Origin: JABCPE02 sp963516475
GTDB taxonomy: Bacteria > Bacteroidota > Bacteroidia > Flavobacteriales > Weeksellaceae
Assembly (NCBI GenBank): GCA_963516475.1
Contig: CAUQBR010000005.1
Span: 1 to 64,000 of the forward strand
Direction of reading: 5' to 3'
Length of the DNA: 64,000 bases
Shown here: one piece after another, positions 15,890 through 24,249 of the stretch
How positions within the stretch are numbered: the first letter of the stretch is position 1
Layout of the letters: the number at the start of each line of letters is the position of its first letter
Notes under the pieces: model-generated
The model's input: the letters and a program-made list of their open reading frames with translations, nothing else
Database searches by the model: none
Told to the model about the DNA's origin: nothing
Program-made: the position numbers and the translations under genes

Positions 15890-17110
15890 ATGCTGAATAT
15901 ACAAAAAATACGAGAACAATTTCCTATTCTTACCCAAAAGGTAAATGACAAAACTTTGGTATATCTGGATAATGCTGCCAGTTCACAAAAACCTCTGATG
16001 GTCATAAAAAAATGGGAGGAATATTATCAAACTATCAATGCTAATGTGCATCGTGGAATTCACACTTTGAGCCAGTTAGCAACCGAAGAAATGGAACTTT
16101 CTCGGCAAAAAATACAAAAATTCATCAACGCTAAATACAGCCACGAAATCATTTTCACTCGTGGAACTACCGAAAGTATCAACCTAATTTCCTACTCCAT
16201 CACTCCTCTTATAAAAGCAGGAGACGAAATCATTATTTCTCATCTGGAACACCACTCAAACATCGTCCCTTGGCAGATGCTTTGCGAGAGGACAGGTGCT
16301 GTTTTGAAGGTCATACCGATGGACGAAAACGGAATTCTGCAACTGGATTTTTTAGACAAAAACCTATCCGAAAAAACTAAAATAGTCGCTGTAAATCAAG
16401 TTTCTAACGCGCTGGGAATCATCAACCCGATAAACGAAATCATTGCAAAAACCAGAGCCTGCTCTCCTGCCTATATCGTTATCGATGGCGCCCAGTCGGT
16501 TCCTCATTTTAAAATAGATGTTCAAGAATTGGATTGTGATTTTTTTGTTTTTTCTGGACACAAAATGTATGCTCCCATGGGAACAGGAATTCTCTATGGA
16601 AAGGAAAATGTTTTGGATAAACTCAGTCCTTTTCACGGCGGCGGTGAAATGATAAAAACCTGTACCTTTGAGAAAACCACCTATGCCGACCTGCCCTTTC
16701 GGTTCGAAGCAGGAACACCCAATGTTGGCGGAAATATCGCTCTGGGAACAGCCACAGATTTCATAGAAAACATAGGACATTCTTCCATCAAAGAGCATGA
16801 AACGGCACTTTTAGATTATGCTCAAAAAAAATTAAAAGAAATAGACAGTCTAAAAATCTATGGCGAAAAAGCTCCACGGACAGGTGTAGTTTCCTTTAAT
16901 CTAAATGGAAATTTCATCGCTTCTGATGTGGGAATGATTTTGGATAAATTGGGAATTGCCGTGCGCACGGGACACCACTGTACACAGCCGATTATGAATT
17001 TTTTCGGGATTTCTGGGACTATCCGCGCTAGTTTCGCTGTTTATAATACTTTTGAAGAAATAGATTCCCTAATCGAAGGAGTGAAAAAAGCACAAAAAAT
17101 GCTGATGTAA
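15890..17110 (+). CDS. sufS: cysteine desulfurase SufS
   Basis: 406 residues, the same length as E. coli SufS. This PLP enzyme takes sulfur from cysteine to a persulfide for Fe-S cluster assembly. The PLP lysine is Lys225 (FVFSGHKMYAPMGTG) and the catalytic Cys364 is in RTGHHCTQPIM, matching the numbering of the E. coli enzyme (226 and 364). YLDNAASSQKP near residue 25 is the family N-terminal motif. I place the start at MLNIQKIREQFP because the upstream ATG lies inside the promoter. sufBCD are not adjacent in this window. Confidence 0.95.
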   Translation: MLNIQKIREQFPILTQKVNDKTLVYLDNAASSQKPLMVIKKWEEYYQTINANVHRGIHTLSQLATEEMELSRQKIQKFINAKYSHEIIFTRGTTESINLISYSITPLIKAGDEIIISHLEHHSNIVPWQMLCERTGAVLKVIPMDENGILQLDFLDKNLSEKTKIVAVNQVSNALGIINPINEIIAKTRACSPAYIVIDGAQSVPHFKIDVQELDCDFFVFSGHKMYAPMGTGILYGKENVLDKLSPFHGGGEMIKTCTFEKTTYADLPFRFEAGTPNVGGNIALGTATDFIENIGHSSIKEHETALLDYAQKKLKEIDSLKIYGEKAPRTGVVSFNLNGNFIASDVGMILDKLGIAVRTGHHCTQPIMNFFGISGTIRASFAVYNTFEEIDSLIEGVKKAQKMLM

Positions 17111-17129
17111 AATTTTCATCATGCTGTCA

Positions 17130-17169
17130 AATTGTCCTAATATCATTACTGGCAATATTTTTGACAATT
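17130..17169. promoter_or_regulatory. dyad overlapping the grpE-dnaJ promoter
   Basis: AATTGTC (17130-17136) and GACAATT (17163-17169) are inverted arms, with further partial pairing (TAATAT/AATATT) inside. The arms cover the predicted -33 and the end of the -7 element, so a bound repressor would block the promoter. It does not resemble CIRCE. Confidence 0.4.
17132..17163 (+). promoter_or_regulatory. predicted grpE-dnaJ promoter
   Basis: TTG (17132-17134), a 21-nt spacer and TATTTTTG (17156-17163), 28 nt before the grpE ATG. Confidence 0.6.
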
Positions 17170-17191
17170 ATTAGAAGAAAAATTTAAGAAA

Positions 17192-17743
17192 ATGGAAGAA
17201 AATAAAGATACACAAGAGAAAATGAACGCCTCTAACCCTGAGGATATGCAAAATACTGAAAATCAAAACGCAGAAAAAACTGAAAATTTGACAGAAGAAA
17301 TGTCATTAGAGGAACAATTGGCACACCAAAAAGACCTCTACATCAGACTTTTTGCTGAGTTTGAAAACTACAAAAAAAGAACTCTAAAAGAGAAAACAGA
17401 ATTTGCGCAATACGCCAATCAAAACATTATGATTTCTATGTTGGCTATTTTAGATGATTTCGAAAGAGCTCTAAAAGAATTAGCAAAATCTGAAGAAACC
17501 AAGGAACAGCTGAAGGGAGTAGAGCTTATTTACAATAAATTTAAAAACTCCCTGATAGAGAAAGGCTTAAAGGTAATAGAAGTAAAGGCAGGAGATGATT
17601 TTAATGTGGATTTCCATGAAGCTATCACACAGATTCCTGCGCCATCAGAAGAGCTGAAAGGCAAGATAGTGGATGTGATAGAGACTGGATATCAGCTGTA
17701 TGACAGAGTTATTCGTTTCGCGAAAGTAGTTACAGGAAGTTAA
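17192..17743 (+). CDS. grpE: nucleotide exchange factor GrpE
   Basis: 183 residues. It has an acidic, disordered N-terminus (about 1-40) and a long coiled coil (MSLEEQLAHQKDLYIRLFAEFENYKKR). The beta-wing head contains the family motif GDDFNVDFHEAITQIP and ends in YQLYDRVIRFAKVVTG. It releases ADP from DnaK during chaperone cycling. dnaJ follows after 42 nt, the usual flavobacterial grpE-dnaJ pair. A dyad overlaps the promoter, so heat-shock-type repression is possible. Confidence 0.96.
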   Translation: MEENKDTQEKMNASNPEDMQNTENQNAEKTENLTEEMSLEEQLAHQKDLYIRLFAEFENYKKRTLKEKTEFAQYANQNIMISMLAILDDFERALKELAKSEETKEQLKGVELIYNKFKNSLIEKGLKVIEVKAGDDFNVDFHEAITQIPAPSEELKGKIVDVIETGYQLYDRVIRFAKVVTGS

Positions 17744-17785
17744 TTCAAAAACAACTAAAAATCAATAAATTAGATAATTAAATTT

Positions 17786-18904
17786 ATGTCTAAAAGAGAT
17801 TATTACGAGGTATTAGGAGTTTCCAAATCAGCCAGCGCTGATGAAATCAAAAAAGCCTACCGAAAATTAGCCATAAAATACCACCCAGATAAAAACCCTG
17901 GTGACAAGGAAGCAGAAGAAAAATTCAAGGAAGCTGCTGAGGCCTATGAAGTGCTGAGTGATGCCGACAAAAAGGCAAGATACGACCAGTTCGGGCATGC
18001 AGGTGTAGGAGGAGCTGCAGGTAGCGGCTATGGCGGAGGAGGCATGAATATGGAAGATATTTTTGCTCAGTTTGGTGATATTTTCGGAGGAGGATTTGGT
18101 GGCTTTGGAGGCTTCGGAGGAGGAAGAGGACATCAGCAAGTAAGAGGTTCTAACCTTCGTATCCGAATAAAACTAAACTTGGAGGAAATGCTTAATGGAA
18201 CACAGAAAACCATTAAGGTGAAAAGAATGAAATTGGCTGATGGAGTAACCTCCAAAACCTGCCCTACTTGTAACGGTAGCGGTGTTCAGATGAAAGTAAT
18301 GAACACTGTTTTCGGACAGATGCAGACCCAGACCACTTGTTCCGCTTGTCAGGGATTAGGAAAAATCGCTGATAAAATCCCTGCTGGCGCAGATGCACAC
18401 GGACTAATCCGCGAGGAAGAAGAAGTAAGCATCAACATTCCTGCTGGCGCAAGAGAAGGACTACAACTCAATGTCCGAGGAAAAGGTAACGATGCGCCTC
18501 TTGGTGGAGTGGCAGGAGACCTTCTGGTGGTTATAGAAGAGGAAGAAGATGCAAACATTAAACGAGAAGGAGACAACCTTCATCAAGAACTTTATATTTC
18601 ATTTGCGGAAGCTGCATTGGGCTGTTCTAAAGAAATCCCAACAGTAAACGGAAAAGTGAAAATAAAAATAGACACAGGAACTCAGTCTGGAAAAATCCTT
18701 CGTCTTGCTGGAAAAGGACTTCCAAGTTTAGACAGCTACCACAAGGGAGATATGTTTGTCCATGTAAATGTATGGACACCTCAAAAACTAACTGAGGAAC
18801 AGCGCAAATTCTTTGAAAGTCAGCTCAATTCTGGAGAAATGAAAGCCGAACCTACTGGAAAAGAGAAAAGTTTCTTTGATAGAGTGAGAGATATGTTTAA
18901 CTGA
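17786..18904 (+). CDS. dnaJ: molecular chaperone DnaJ with a reduced zinc domain
   Basis: 372 residues. The J domain (1-70) has the HPD motif in YHPDKNPGD. A Gly/Phe-rich linker (about 75-120) precedes the substrate-binding domain. The cysteine-rich region has only two CxxCxGxG motifs, CPTCNGSG (about 159) and CSACQGLG (about 185). The first and fourth motifs of the canonical four are missing and replaced by KRMKLADG and DKIPAGAD. These two motifs would form only one zinc site. The C-terminal peptide-binding domain looks complete. It stimulates DnaK ATPase and forms an operon with grpE. Confidence 0.95.
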   Translation: MSKRDYYEVLGVSKSASADEIKKAYRKLAIKYHPDKNPGDKEAEEKFKEAAEAYEVLSDADKKARYDQFGHAGVGGAAGSGYGGGGMNMEDIFAQFGDIFGGGFGGFGGFGGGRGHQQVRGSNLRIRIKLNLEEMLNGTQKTIKVKRMKLADGVTSKTCPTCNGSGVQMKVMNTVFGQMQTQTTCSACQGLGKIADKIPAGADAHGLIREEEEVSINIPAGAREGLQLNVRGKGNDAPLGGVAGDLLVVIEEEEDANIKREGDNLHQELYISFAEAALGCSKEIPTVNGKVKIKIDTGTQSGKILRLAGKGLPSLDSYHKGDMFVHVNVWTPQKLTEEQRKFFESQLNSGEMKAEPTGKEKSFFDRVRDMFN

Positions 18905-18924
18905 ATAATATCTCTATTCAGATA

Positions 18925-18963
18925 GAAAAAACCTTGCCTTTAATAGGCAAGGTTTTATTTTTT
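18925..18963 (+). terminator. bidirectional intrinsic terminator between dnaJ and hflX
   Basis: AACCTTGCCT/AGGCAAGGTT is a 10-bp perfect stem flanked by A and T runs, so it can end both converging transcripts. Confidence 0.85.
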
Positions 18964-18981
18964 ATTTCAAAAATCTGAGGT

Positions 18982-20196
18982 TTATTTTTCGTCCTCATCA
19001 TCAAAATATTCAAAAAGAAAATCATTATAAGGAAATCGAGAAATATGAATCTTGTGCACCTCATCATAAATCAGTTTTTTCATCTCTGGAAAATTCTCTT
19101 TAGTAATCGCAGATATGAAAACCGTTGGGTGTTTAGACTTTGCCATCCATGTGCGCTTCCATTCATCAAGAGAAATATTTTTCTTTGTAGATGGTGTCAG
19201 GTCATCTTCATCCTTTTTTTCATAAGAAAAATCATCTATTTTATTGAAAATCATTACCATAGGTTTCTGATGAGCATTGATTTCCTGCAAAATCTGATTT
19301 ACAGAACTGATATGGTCTTCAAAACTTTCGTGAGAAACATTCACCACATGCAGCAGTAAATCCGCTTCACGAACCTCATCAAGAGTAGATTTAAAAGACT
19401 CCACCAGCTGTGTAGGCAGTTTTCGGATAAAACCAACCGTATCCGTAAGAAGGAAAGGCAAATTCCCAATAACCACCTTCCTCACCGTAGTATCCAAAGT
19501 AGCAAAAAGCTTATTTTCCGCAAAAACATCCGATTTAGAAAGAGCATTCATCAGCGTGGATTTTCCTACATTGGTATAGCCCACCAAGGCAACCCTTACC
19601 ATCTTTCCACGGTTGTTTCTCTGCGTAGCCATCTGTTTATCGATGGTTTTTAATTTCTCCTTTAAAAGTGAAATTCTATCACGGATAATACGCCTATCCG
19701 TTTCTATCTCGGTCTCACCAGGCCCTCTCATCCCGATTCCTCCTCGTTGTCTCTCTAGGTGGGTCCACATCCTTGTAAGTCTTGGCAAAAGATACTCATA
19801 CTGAGCAAGTTCCACCTGAGTTCTCGCATAAGAAGTCTGCGCCCTTTGAGCAAAAATATCAAGAATAAGGTTTGTTCGGTCAAGAATTTTAACCTCTAAT
19901 TCTCTCTCCAAGTTTTTCAGCTGAGAAGGAGAAAGTTCATCGTCAAAAATAACCGTTCCTATCTCATTTTCTTCCAAAAAAAGTTTGATTTCCTCTGCTT
20001 TTCCCTTCCCTACGAAAGTTCTAGAATCAGGCTGAGAAAGTTTTTGTGTAAATCTTTTTTTCACCGTAGCCCCAGCTGTATAAGCCAAAAACTCCAGCTC
20101 ATCCATATATTCGGTGAGTTTTTCCTCATCTTGGTCTTTTGTTATCAGACCTACCAAAACGGCATTTTCGTAAATATGTTCCTTTTTTTCTAACAT
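18982..20196 (-). CDS. hflX: GTPase HflX, ribosome-associated
   Basis: 404 residues. The N-terminal HflX domain (about 1-195) has the glycine-rich RQRGGIGMRGPGETEIETD signature. The G domain carries G1 GYTNVGKST, G3 DTVGFIRKLP and G4 FNKID. HflX splits stalled or hibernating ribosomes under stress, and in some bacteria remodels antibiotic-stalled ribosomes. The ATG is 4 nt after a consensus -7 box (20201-20208), which suggests a leaderless message. Confidence 0.96.
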   Translation of the reverse strand: MLEKKEHIYENAVLVGLITKDQDEEKLTEYMDELEFLAYTAGATVKKRFTQKLSQPDSRTFVGKGKAEEIKLFLEENEIGTVIFDDELSPSQLKNLERELEVKILDRTNLILDIFAQRAQTSYARTQVELAQYEYLLPRLTRMWTHLERQRGGIGMRGPGETEIETDRRIIRDRISLLKEKLKTIDKQMATQRNNRGKMVRVALVGYTNVGKSTLMNALSKSDVFAENKLFATLDTTVRKVVIGNLPFLLTDTVGFIRKLPTQLVESFKSTLDEVREADLLLHVVNVSHESFEDHISSVNQILQEINAHQKPMVMIFNKIDDFSYEKKDEDDLTPSTKKNISLDEWKRTWMAKSKHPTVFISAITKENFPEMKKLIYDEVHKIHISRFPYNDFLFEYFDDEDEK

Positions 20197-20200
20197 AGAG

Positions 20201-20208
20201 CAAAGGTA
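20201..20208 (-). promoter_or_regulatory. hflX promoter -7 box, 4 nt before the start codon
   Basis: TACCTTTG on the minus strand, followed by CTCT and the hflX ATG. Confidence 0.55.
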
Positions 20209-20235
20209 ATAAATTAAACATCTTATACAAAATAC

Positions 20236-20270
20236 AAAAAAGGATTCAAAATTTTATTCTGAATCCCTTT
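20236..20270 (-). terminator. intrinsic terminator of yebC
   Basis: GGATTCA/TGAATCC arms enclose an 11-nt loop and are followed on the minus strand by six T residues. Confidence 0.8.
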
Positions 20271-20282
20271 TCTATTGTAATA

Positions 20283-21023
20283 TTAAATTTTACTTAGCAA
20301 ATCATCTGTAATCTCCATATTATGGTAGACATTCTGCACATCATCATCTTCCTCAAAGCGCTCCAGCATTTTCATATTTGCTTTGAACTGCTCTTCATTT
20401 ACTTCTTTCGTCATGTTTGGAATTCTCTGTAATTCAGCGCTTTTTGCTTCTATTCCCATTTCATCCAACTTATGAGATAATGCCCCAAAATCCTCAAAAG
20501 CAGTAGTAATCATTACTTCTTCCTCATCTTGGTCTATTTCCTCTGCTCCTCCATCTATCATTTCCATTTCAAACTCATCCCAGTCTATGGTGATTTTAGT
20601 TTTTTCTATTGTGAAAATTCCTTTTCTATCAAAAATAAAAGCCAACTCTCCATTCTTCCCTAAATTCCCTTCAAATTTATTAAAGATAGCTCTTACATTC
20701 GCTACTGTTCGGGTCGTATTATTCGTAGTACATTCCACAAAAAACGCAACTCCTCCCTGTCCATATCCTTCATATGTTACTTCCTCATAGTTTTCTGCAT
20801 CTGCTCCACTCGCTTTTTTTATTGCTCTTTCTACATTGTCTTTTGGCATGTTAGCTCCCTTCGCATTCTGTATGCAACGGCGCAGAGCTGGGTTAGAATC
20901 AGGATCTGGTCCTCCTGCTTTTACTGCCAAGGCGATGTCTTTTCCTATTTTAGAGAATGTTTTGGCCATTTTATCCCAACGAGCCAATTTAGATGCTTTT
21001 CTATATTCAAATGCGCGTCCCAT
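20283..21023 (-). CDS. YebC/PmpR family protein
   Basis: 246 residues from MGRAFEYRKASKLARWDKMAK, the conserved N-terminus of the family. An upstream in-frame ATG (21068) would add 15 residues, but it lies ahead of the promoter box at 21046-21053 and is rejected. The family motifs NPALRRCIQNAKGANMPKDN and YEGYGQGGVAFFVE are present. YebC-type proteins were first annotated as transcriptional regulators; members of the family also help ribosomes through proline stretches, so the exact role here is open. Confidence 0.93.
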   Translation of the reverse strand: MGRAFEYRKASKLARWDKMAKTFSKIGKDIALAVKAGGPDPDSNPALRRCIQNAKGANMPKDNVERAIKKASGADAENYEEVTYEGYGQGGVAFFVECTTNNTTRTVANVRAIFNKFEGNLGKNGELAFIFDRKGIFTIEKTKITIDWDEFEMEMIDGGAEEIDQDEEEVMITTAFEDFGALSHKLDEMGIEAKSAELQRIPNMTKEVNEEQFKANMKMLERFEEDDDVQNVYHNMEITDDLLSKI

Positions 21024-21045
21024 AAATATTGATTTTTTCAGAACA

Positions 21046-21053
21046 CAAAAGTA
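21046..21053 (-). promoter_or_regulatory. predicted yebC promoter -7 box
   Basis: TACTTTTG on the minus strand, 22 nt before the chosen ATG. Confidence 0.5.
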
Positions 21054-21074
21054 ATAATTAATTTCCAAAATTAA

Positions 21075-21113
21075 TAAAAAAATACTCCTAGAAAATCTAG
21101 GAGTATTTTTTTA
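21075..21113 (-). terminator. intrinsic terminator of the OmpA-family gene
   Basis: ATACTCCTAG/CTAGGAGTAT is a 10-bp perfect stem with a 5-nt loop, flanked by A and T runs on both sides. Confidence 0.85.
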
Positions 21114-21126
21114 TTAAGAAATTTTA

Positions 21127-22602
21127 TTATTTCTTTTTACCTACTGGTTTTTTACCAGTTCCTTTTTTAGCTGGTTTTTTAACAAGCTTTTTGCTAACTA
21201 CAGGAAGATCTGATTTTTTCAATGCTTCCCATGCTTCACCATTAATAGCTTCTACTACTACTTTTCTATCAGCTTCTCTTTCTTCATCTGATGCTGTTGC
21301 AGGAGCTACCGCATCTCTTGATCCTACACCTGTAGATTTCAATTGTGAATCAGCTACACCTCTTTCTTCAAGAGCTCTAACTACTGCTGCAGCTCTTTCT
21401 CTAGAAAGTTTCAAGTTGTAAGCATCATTACCTTTTTTATCAGTATGACCTGTAATCAAGAACGTACCTCCATTAGAAGATTTGATTACCTCAGCAGCTT
21501 GGTCTAATTTAGAGTAAGAAGACTTACTGATTACAGCCTTACCAAAGTCAAATGTAATACCTTTCAATGCACCTGTTGCTTCGAGAGCAAATACATCAGC
21601 TGGCTTAGGGCATCCGTTGTATTCTGGTAATCCTGGAACTTCTGGACAAGCATCATCTTTGTCAAGAACTCCATCATTATCAGTATCTTTCCATGGGCAT
21701 CCTTTGTTTTCAGCTGGACCAGCTACTTCTGGACACTCATCATCTTTGTCAAGAACTCCGTCACCATCTGTATCTGGCCAAGGACATCCTTGGTTTTCAA
21801 CTGGACCAGCTACTTCTGGACAGTTATCTTCTGAATCTTGAACTCCGTCACCGTCTGTATCAGGACATCCGTTGAACTGAGCAAGACCAAATACATCTGG
21901 ACAAGCATCATCTTTATCTTTGATACCATCTTTATCTCTATCTGTATTTCCGAATCTAAAGTTCAATGTAGCTGAAGATTGCCAGAAGTCAGAGATAGTA
22001 GTTTTCTCGAATGGAGTCACTACATAGTCTTGTTGAACACCGATACCAAAGTTTTTAGTAATCCAGAAGTTCATACCAAGACCTCCGTTTGCAGCGAAGT
22101 GGTCAGCTTTCATGAATCCTCCTTCTTTGTTGTATGCTCTTTCAGAGTTGCTATAGTCGTGTCTTAGATAGTTAGCACCAACTCTCACATATGGGTCAAA
22201 CCAAGAATTTTCATTCCAAAGACCATTGAATTTAAATTGAAGACCAAGACCTGTCATCAAGAAAAATTCTTTATCCATAATTTGTCCTTCAACTCCGCTT
22301 AAATTTGGACGAATTCTTTTGTTGTCCACATTCCCCACTGATGTCTGCCAGTCTACAACAAAATACTTGTTTAAGTTTCTCGCAACTGTCAATTTAGACA
22401 ATGGTGGAGTAATTGTGTAATTATTAAGAGTAAATGCCGCGCGAAGATTTTTTATTGATTCACCAAATTCTCCATTAATCGCAGCATGGTTTACTCCATG
22501 AGCCCCTACTCCTATCAACCACTTATTCTCAGTTGTTTGAGCAGACACAGAAGTAGCTACTGTAAGAGCTAAAGCTGTGATTCCTAATTTTAGATTTTTC
22601 AT
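21127..22602 (-). CDS. OmpA family outer-membrane protein with thrombospondin type-3 repeats
   Basis: 491 residues with a signal peptide ending SVSA (about residue 21). An N-terminal eight-strand-like barrel spans about 22-215. Calcium-binding thrombospondin type-3 repeats follow (about 218-335; DTDGDGVLDKDDECPEV pattern). The C-terminal OmpA peptidoglycan-binding domain (about 345-455) has TGHTDKKGNDAYNLKLSRERA. A Lys/Pro-rich tail closes the protein. It links the outer membrane to the cell wall. OmpA proteins of this architecture are abundant in flavobacteria. It is a single-gene unit with a well-formed promoter and terminator. Confidence 0.95.
   Translation of the reverse strand: MKNLKLGITALALTVATSVSAQTTENKWLIGVGAHGVNHAAINGEFGESIKNLRAAFTLNNYTITPPLSKLTVARNLNKYFVVDWQTSVGNVDNKRIRPNLSGVEGQIMDKEFFLMTGLGLQFKFNGLWNENSWFDPYVRVGANYLRHDYSNSERAYNKEGGFMKADHFAANGGLGMNFWITKNFGIGVQQDYVVTPFEKTTISDFWQSSATLNFRFGNTDRDKDGIKDKDDACPDVFGLAQFNGCPDTDGDGVQDSEDNCPEVAGPVENQGCPWPDTDGDGVLDKDDECPEVAGPAENKGCPWKDTDNDGVLDKDDACPEVPGLPEYNGCPKPADVFALEATGALKGITFDFGKAVISKSSYSKLDQAAEVIKSSNGGTFLITGHTDKKGNDAYNLKLSRERAAAVVRALEERGVADSQLKSTGVGSRDAVAPATASDEEREADRKVVVEAINGEAWEALKKSDLPVVSKKLVKKPAKKGTGKKPVGKKK
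21640..21905 (-). repeat. 87-bp direct repeats in the OmpA-family gene
   Basis: The thrombospondin type-3 units are also similar at DNA level, spaced 87 bp (29 codons). For example, the stretch starting near 21697 recurs near 21784. Such repeats can gain or lose units by slippage or recombination. Confidence 0.7.
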
Positions 22603-22654
22603 AGAATGATTAATATAATTTAAATTTTTATAATTAAATTTTGGATATTGGAGA

Positions 22655-22686
22655 CAAAAATAACAAAAAAAAACAATATTGCCAAA
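22655..22686 (-). promoter_or_regulatory. predicted promoter of the OmpA-family gene
   Basis: Minus-strand TTTG (22683-22686), a 20-nt spacer and TATTTTTG (22655-22662). They give a 5' untranslated region of about 45 nt. Confidence 0.65.
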
Positions 22687-22691
22687 AAAAT

Positions 22692-23150
22692 TTAAAAATT
22701 CTTCTTGATTCTATCTAAATTTCTCTTGTTTTCTCTTTCTTTTATTGTCTCTCTTTTATCAAATAATTTCTTTCCTCGCGCTAGTGCAATCTTCAGTTTT
22801 GCCTTGCCTTTTTCGTTGATATAGAGCCTTAGCGGAACTATTGTATTTCCTACATCTTTCACCTTTTTACCGAGTTTTTCAAGCTCTTGGGAATGTAGTA
22901 AAAGTTTTCGTTCTCTTTTCACTTTATGATTATAGAAAGTCCCAAATTTATACTCTTCTATACTCATATTGATTACAAAAAGTTCATTGTTTATAAACTC
23001 ACAAAAACTTTCCGTTATAGAAGCTTTGGAAAGGCGGATGGACTTTATTTCTGTTCCTGTAAGCACTATCCCAGCCTCGTATTCTTCCAAGATTTCATAT
23101 TCAAATCTGGCTCTTTTATTAAGAATATTTATATTTTTAGTTTTACTCAT
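22692..23150 (-). CDS. smpB: SsrA-binding protein SmpB
   Basis: 152 residues. The family core is visible: NKRARFEYEILEEYEAGIVLTGTEIKSIR, then GKAKLKIALARGKKLFDKRE and a basic C-terminal tail (RDRIKKNF-like). It binds tmRNA and delivers it to stalled ribosomes for trans-translation. It starts 14 nt after the asnA stop, so it is probably co-transcribed with asnA. Confidence 0.97.
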   Translation of the reverse strand: MSKTKNINILNKRARFEYEILEEYEAGIVLTGTEIKSIRLSKASITESFCEFINNELFVINMSIEEYKFGTFYNHKVKRERKLLLHSQELEKLGKKVKDVGNTIVPLRLYINEKGKAKLKIALARGKKLFDKRETIKERENKRNLDRIKKNF

Positions 23151-23164
23151 AATTTTAGAGTTTT

Positions 23165-24202
23165 TTAGATTAGAGGAATATTATGCACTTTGCATTTTTC
23201 TCTCATTTCTTCTGGCCATATACTTGCCTGAATTTCACCGATATGCGCTTTTTGCAGCAAAAACATACACAAACGAGACTGCCCTATACCGCCTCCTATC
23301 GTGAGAGGTAATTCATTGTTCAGCAATCTTTTATGAAAATAAAGTTCTTTCCTGTCTTCTTTATCTTCTATTTGAAGTTGTTTTTCTAATGAATTTTTAT
23401 CAACACGAATTCCCATTGATGAAATCTCAAACGGCACATTGAGTATTGGATTCCAAAGGAGAATATCTCCATTCAGTCCTAAAAATCCATCTTCATTAGC
23501 CATCACCCAGTCATCATAGTCTGGCGCTCTATAGTCGTGTTTTTCTCCATTGCTAAGTTTACCGCCTATACCTATTATAAATACAGCTTTATATTCTTTA
23601 GCGATTTCCCTTTCTCTTTCTTTTGGAGAAAGGTCGGGATATTTTTGTAGAAGTTCTTCTGAATGTATAAAATGTATTTCTCTGGGAAGCATAGGTTTCA
23701 GCTCTGGGAAAGCCTCATTCACCAAATATTCTGTTCTTAAAAACGAAGCGTAAATCCTTTCAACCACGGATTTTAAGAACACTACCGTTCTATCTTTTTC
23801 AGAAATAGCCATTTCCCAGTCCCACTGGTCTACATATAGCGAGTGCATATTCCCAAGCTCCTCATCTGCACGGATGGCGTTCATATCCGTATATATACCA
23901 TATCCCTCCTCTACATTATAATCTGCAAGCATCACTCTTTTCCACTTTGCTAATGAATGTACAACCTCTGCACGAGCTTCATCCATATCTTTTATAGGGA
24001 AATTTACGGCTCTCTCCTTTCCGCTCAAATCATCATTTAGTCCCATCCCTCTCAAAACAAAAAGCGGCGCTGTCACTCTACGCAGCCTAAGCTCTGCCGA
24101 CAAATTGGCTTGAAAAAAATCTTTTATCTTTTGTATCCCTAATTCTGTCTGTTGTAAATTCAAAATAGACTTATAGTTTGGGGGATTTATCAAATAACTC
24201 AT
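23165..24202 (-). CDS. asnA: aspartate--ammonia ligase (asparagine synthetase A)
   Basis: 345 residues, close to the usual 330. This class II aminoacyl-tRNA-synthetase-like enzyme makes asparagine from aspartate, ammonia and ATP. Characteristic stretches are IKDFFQANLSAELRLRRVTAPLFV, HSLYVDQWDWE, KAVFIIGIGGKLSNGEKHDYRAPDYDDW (first 20 residues diagnostic) and GGGIGQSRLCMFLL. It is the first gene of an asnA-smpB unit. Its -7 box lies face to face with that of the divergent ABC-F gene. Confidence 0.96.
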   Translation of the reverse strand: MSYLINPPNYKSILNLQQTELGIQKIKDFFQANLSAELRLRRVTAPLFVLRGMGLNDDLSGKERAVNFPIKDMDEARAEVVHSLAKWKRVMLADYNVEEGYGIYTDMNAIRADEELGNMHSLYVDQWDWEMAISEKDRTVVFLKSVVERIYASFLRTEYLVNEAFPELKPMLPREIHFIHSEELLQKYPDLSPKEREREIAKEYKAVFIIGIGGKLSNGEKHDYRAPDYDDWVMANEDGFLGLNGDILLWNPILNVPFEISSMGIRVDKNSLEKQLQIEDKEDRKELYFHKRLLNNELPLTIGGGIGQSRLCMFLLQKAHIGEIQASIWPEEMREKCKVHNIPLI

Positions 24203-24222
24203 TTTTACTGCTAATTTTTTTG

Positions 24223-24230
24223 TATTTTTG
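24223..24230 (+). promoter_or_regulatory. ABC-F gene promoter -7 box
   Basis: TATTTTTG, 19 nt before the ATG at 24250. An earlier in-frame ATG (24178) lies upstream of this box, so the shorter protein is preferred. Confidence 0.6.
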
Positions 24231-24233
24231 CGA

Positions 24234-24241
24234 CAAATTTA
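24234..24241 (-). promoter_or_regulatory. asnA promoter -7 box
   Basis: TAAATTTG on the minus strand, 3 bp from the plus-strand box of the ABC-F gene. The two open complexes would overlap. Confidence 0.5.
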
Positions 24242-24249
24242 CAGAAATA

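Noticed and set aside
21024..21068. 15-codon N-terminal extension of yebC
   Set aside because: The family starts MGRAFEYRK, and the -7 box at 21046-21053 lies inside the extension.
24178..24249. 24-codon N-terminal extension of the ABC-F protein
   Set aside because: The promoter box at 24223-24230 follows the upstream ATG, and the family begins at MLTVSNLSLQFG.
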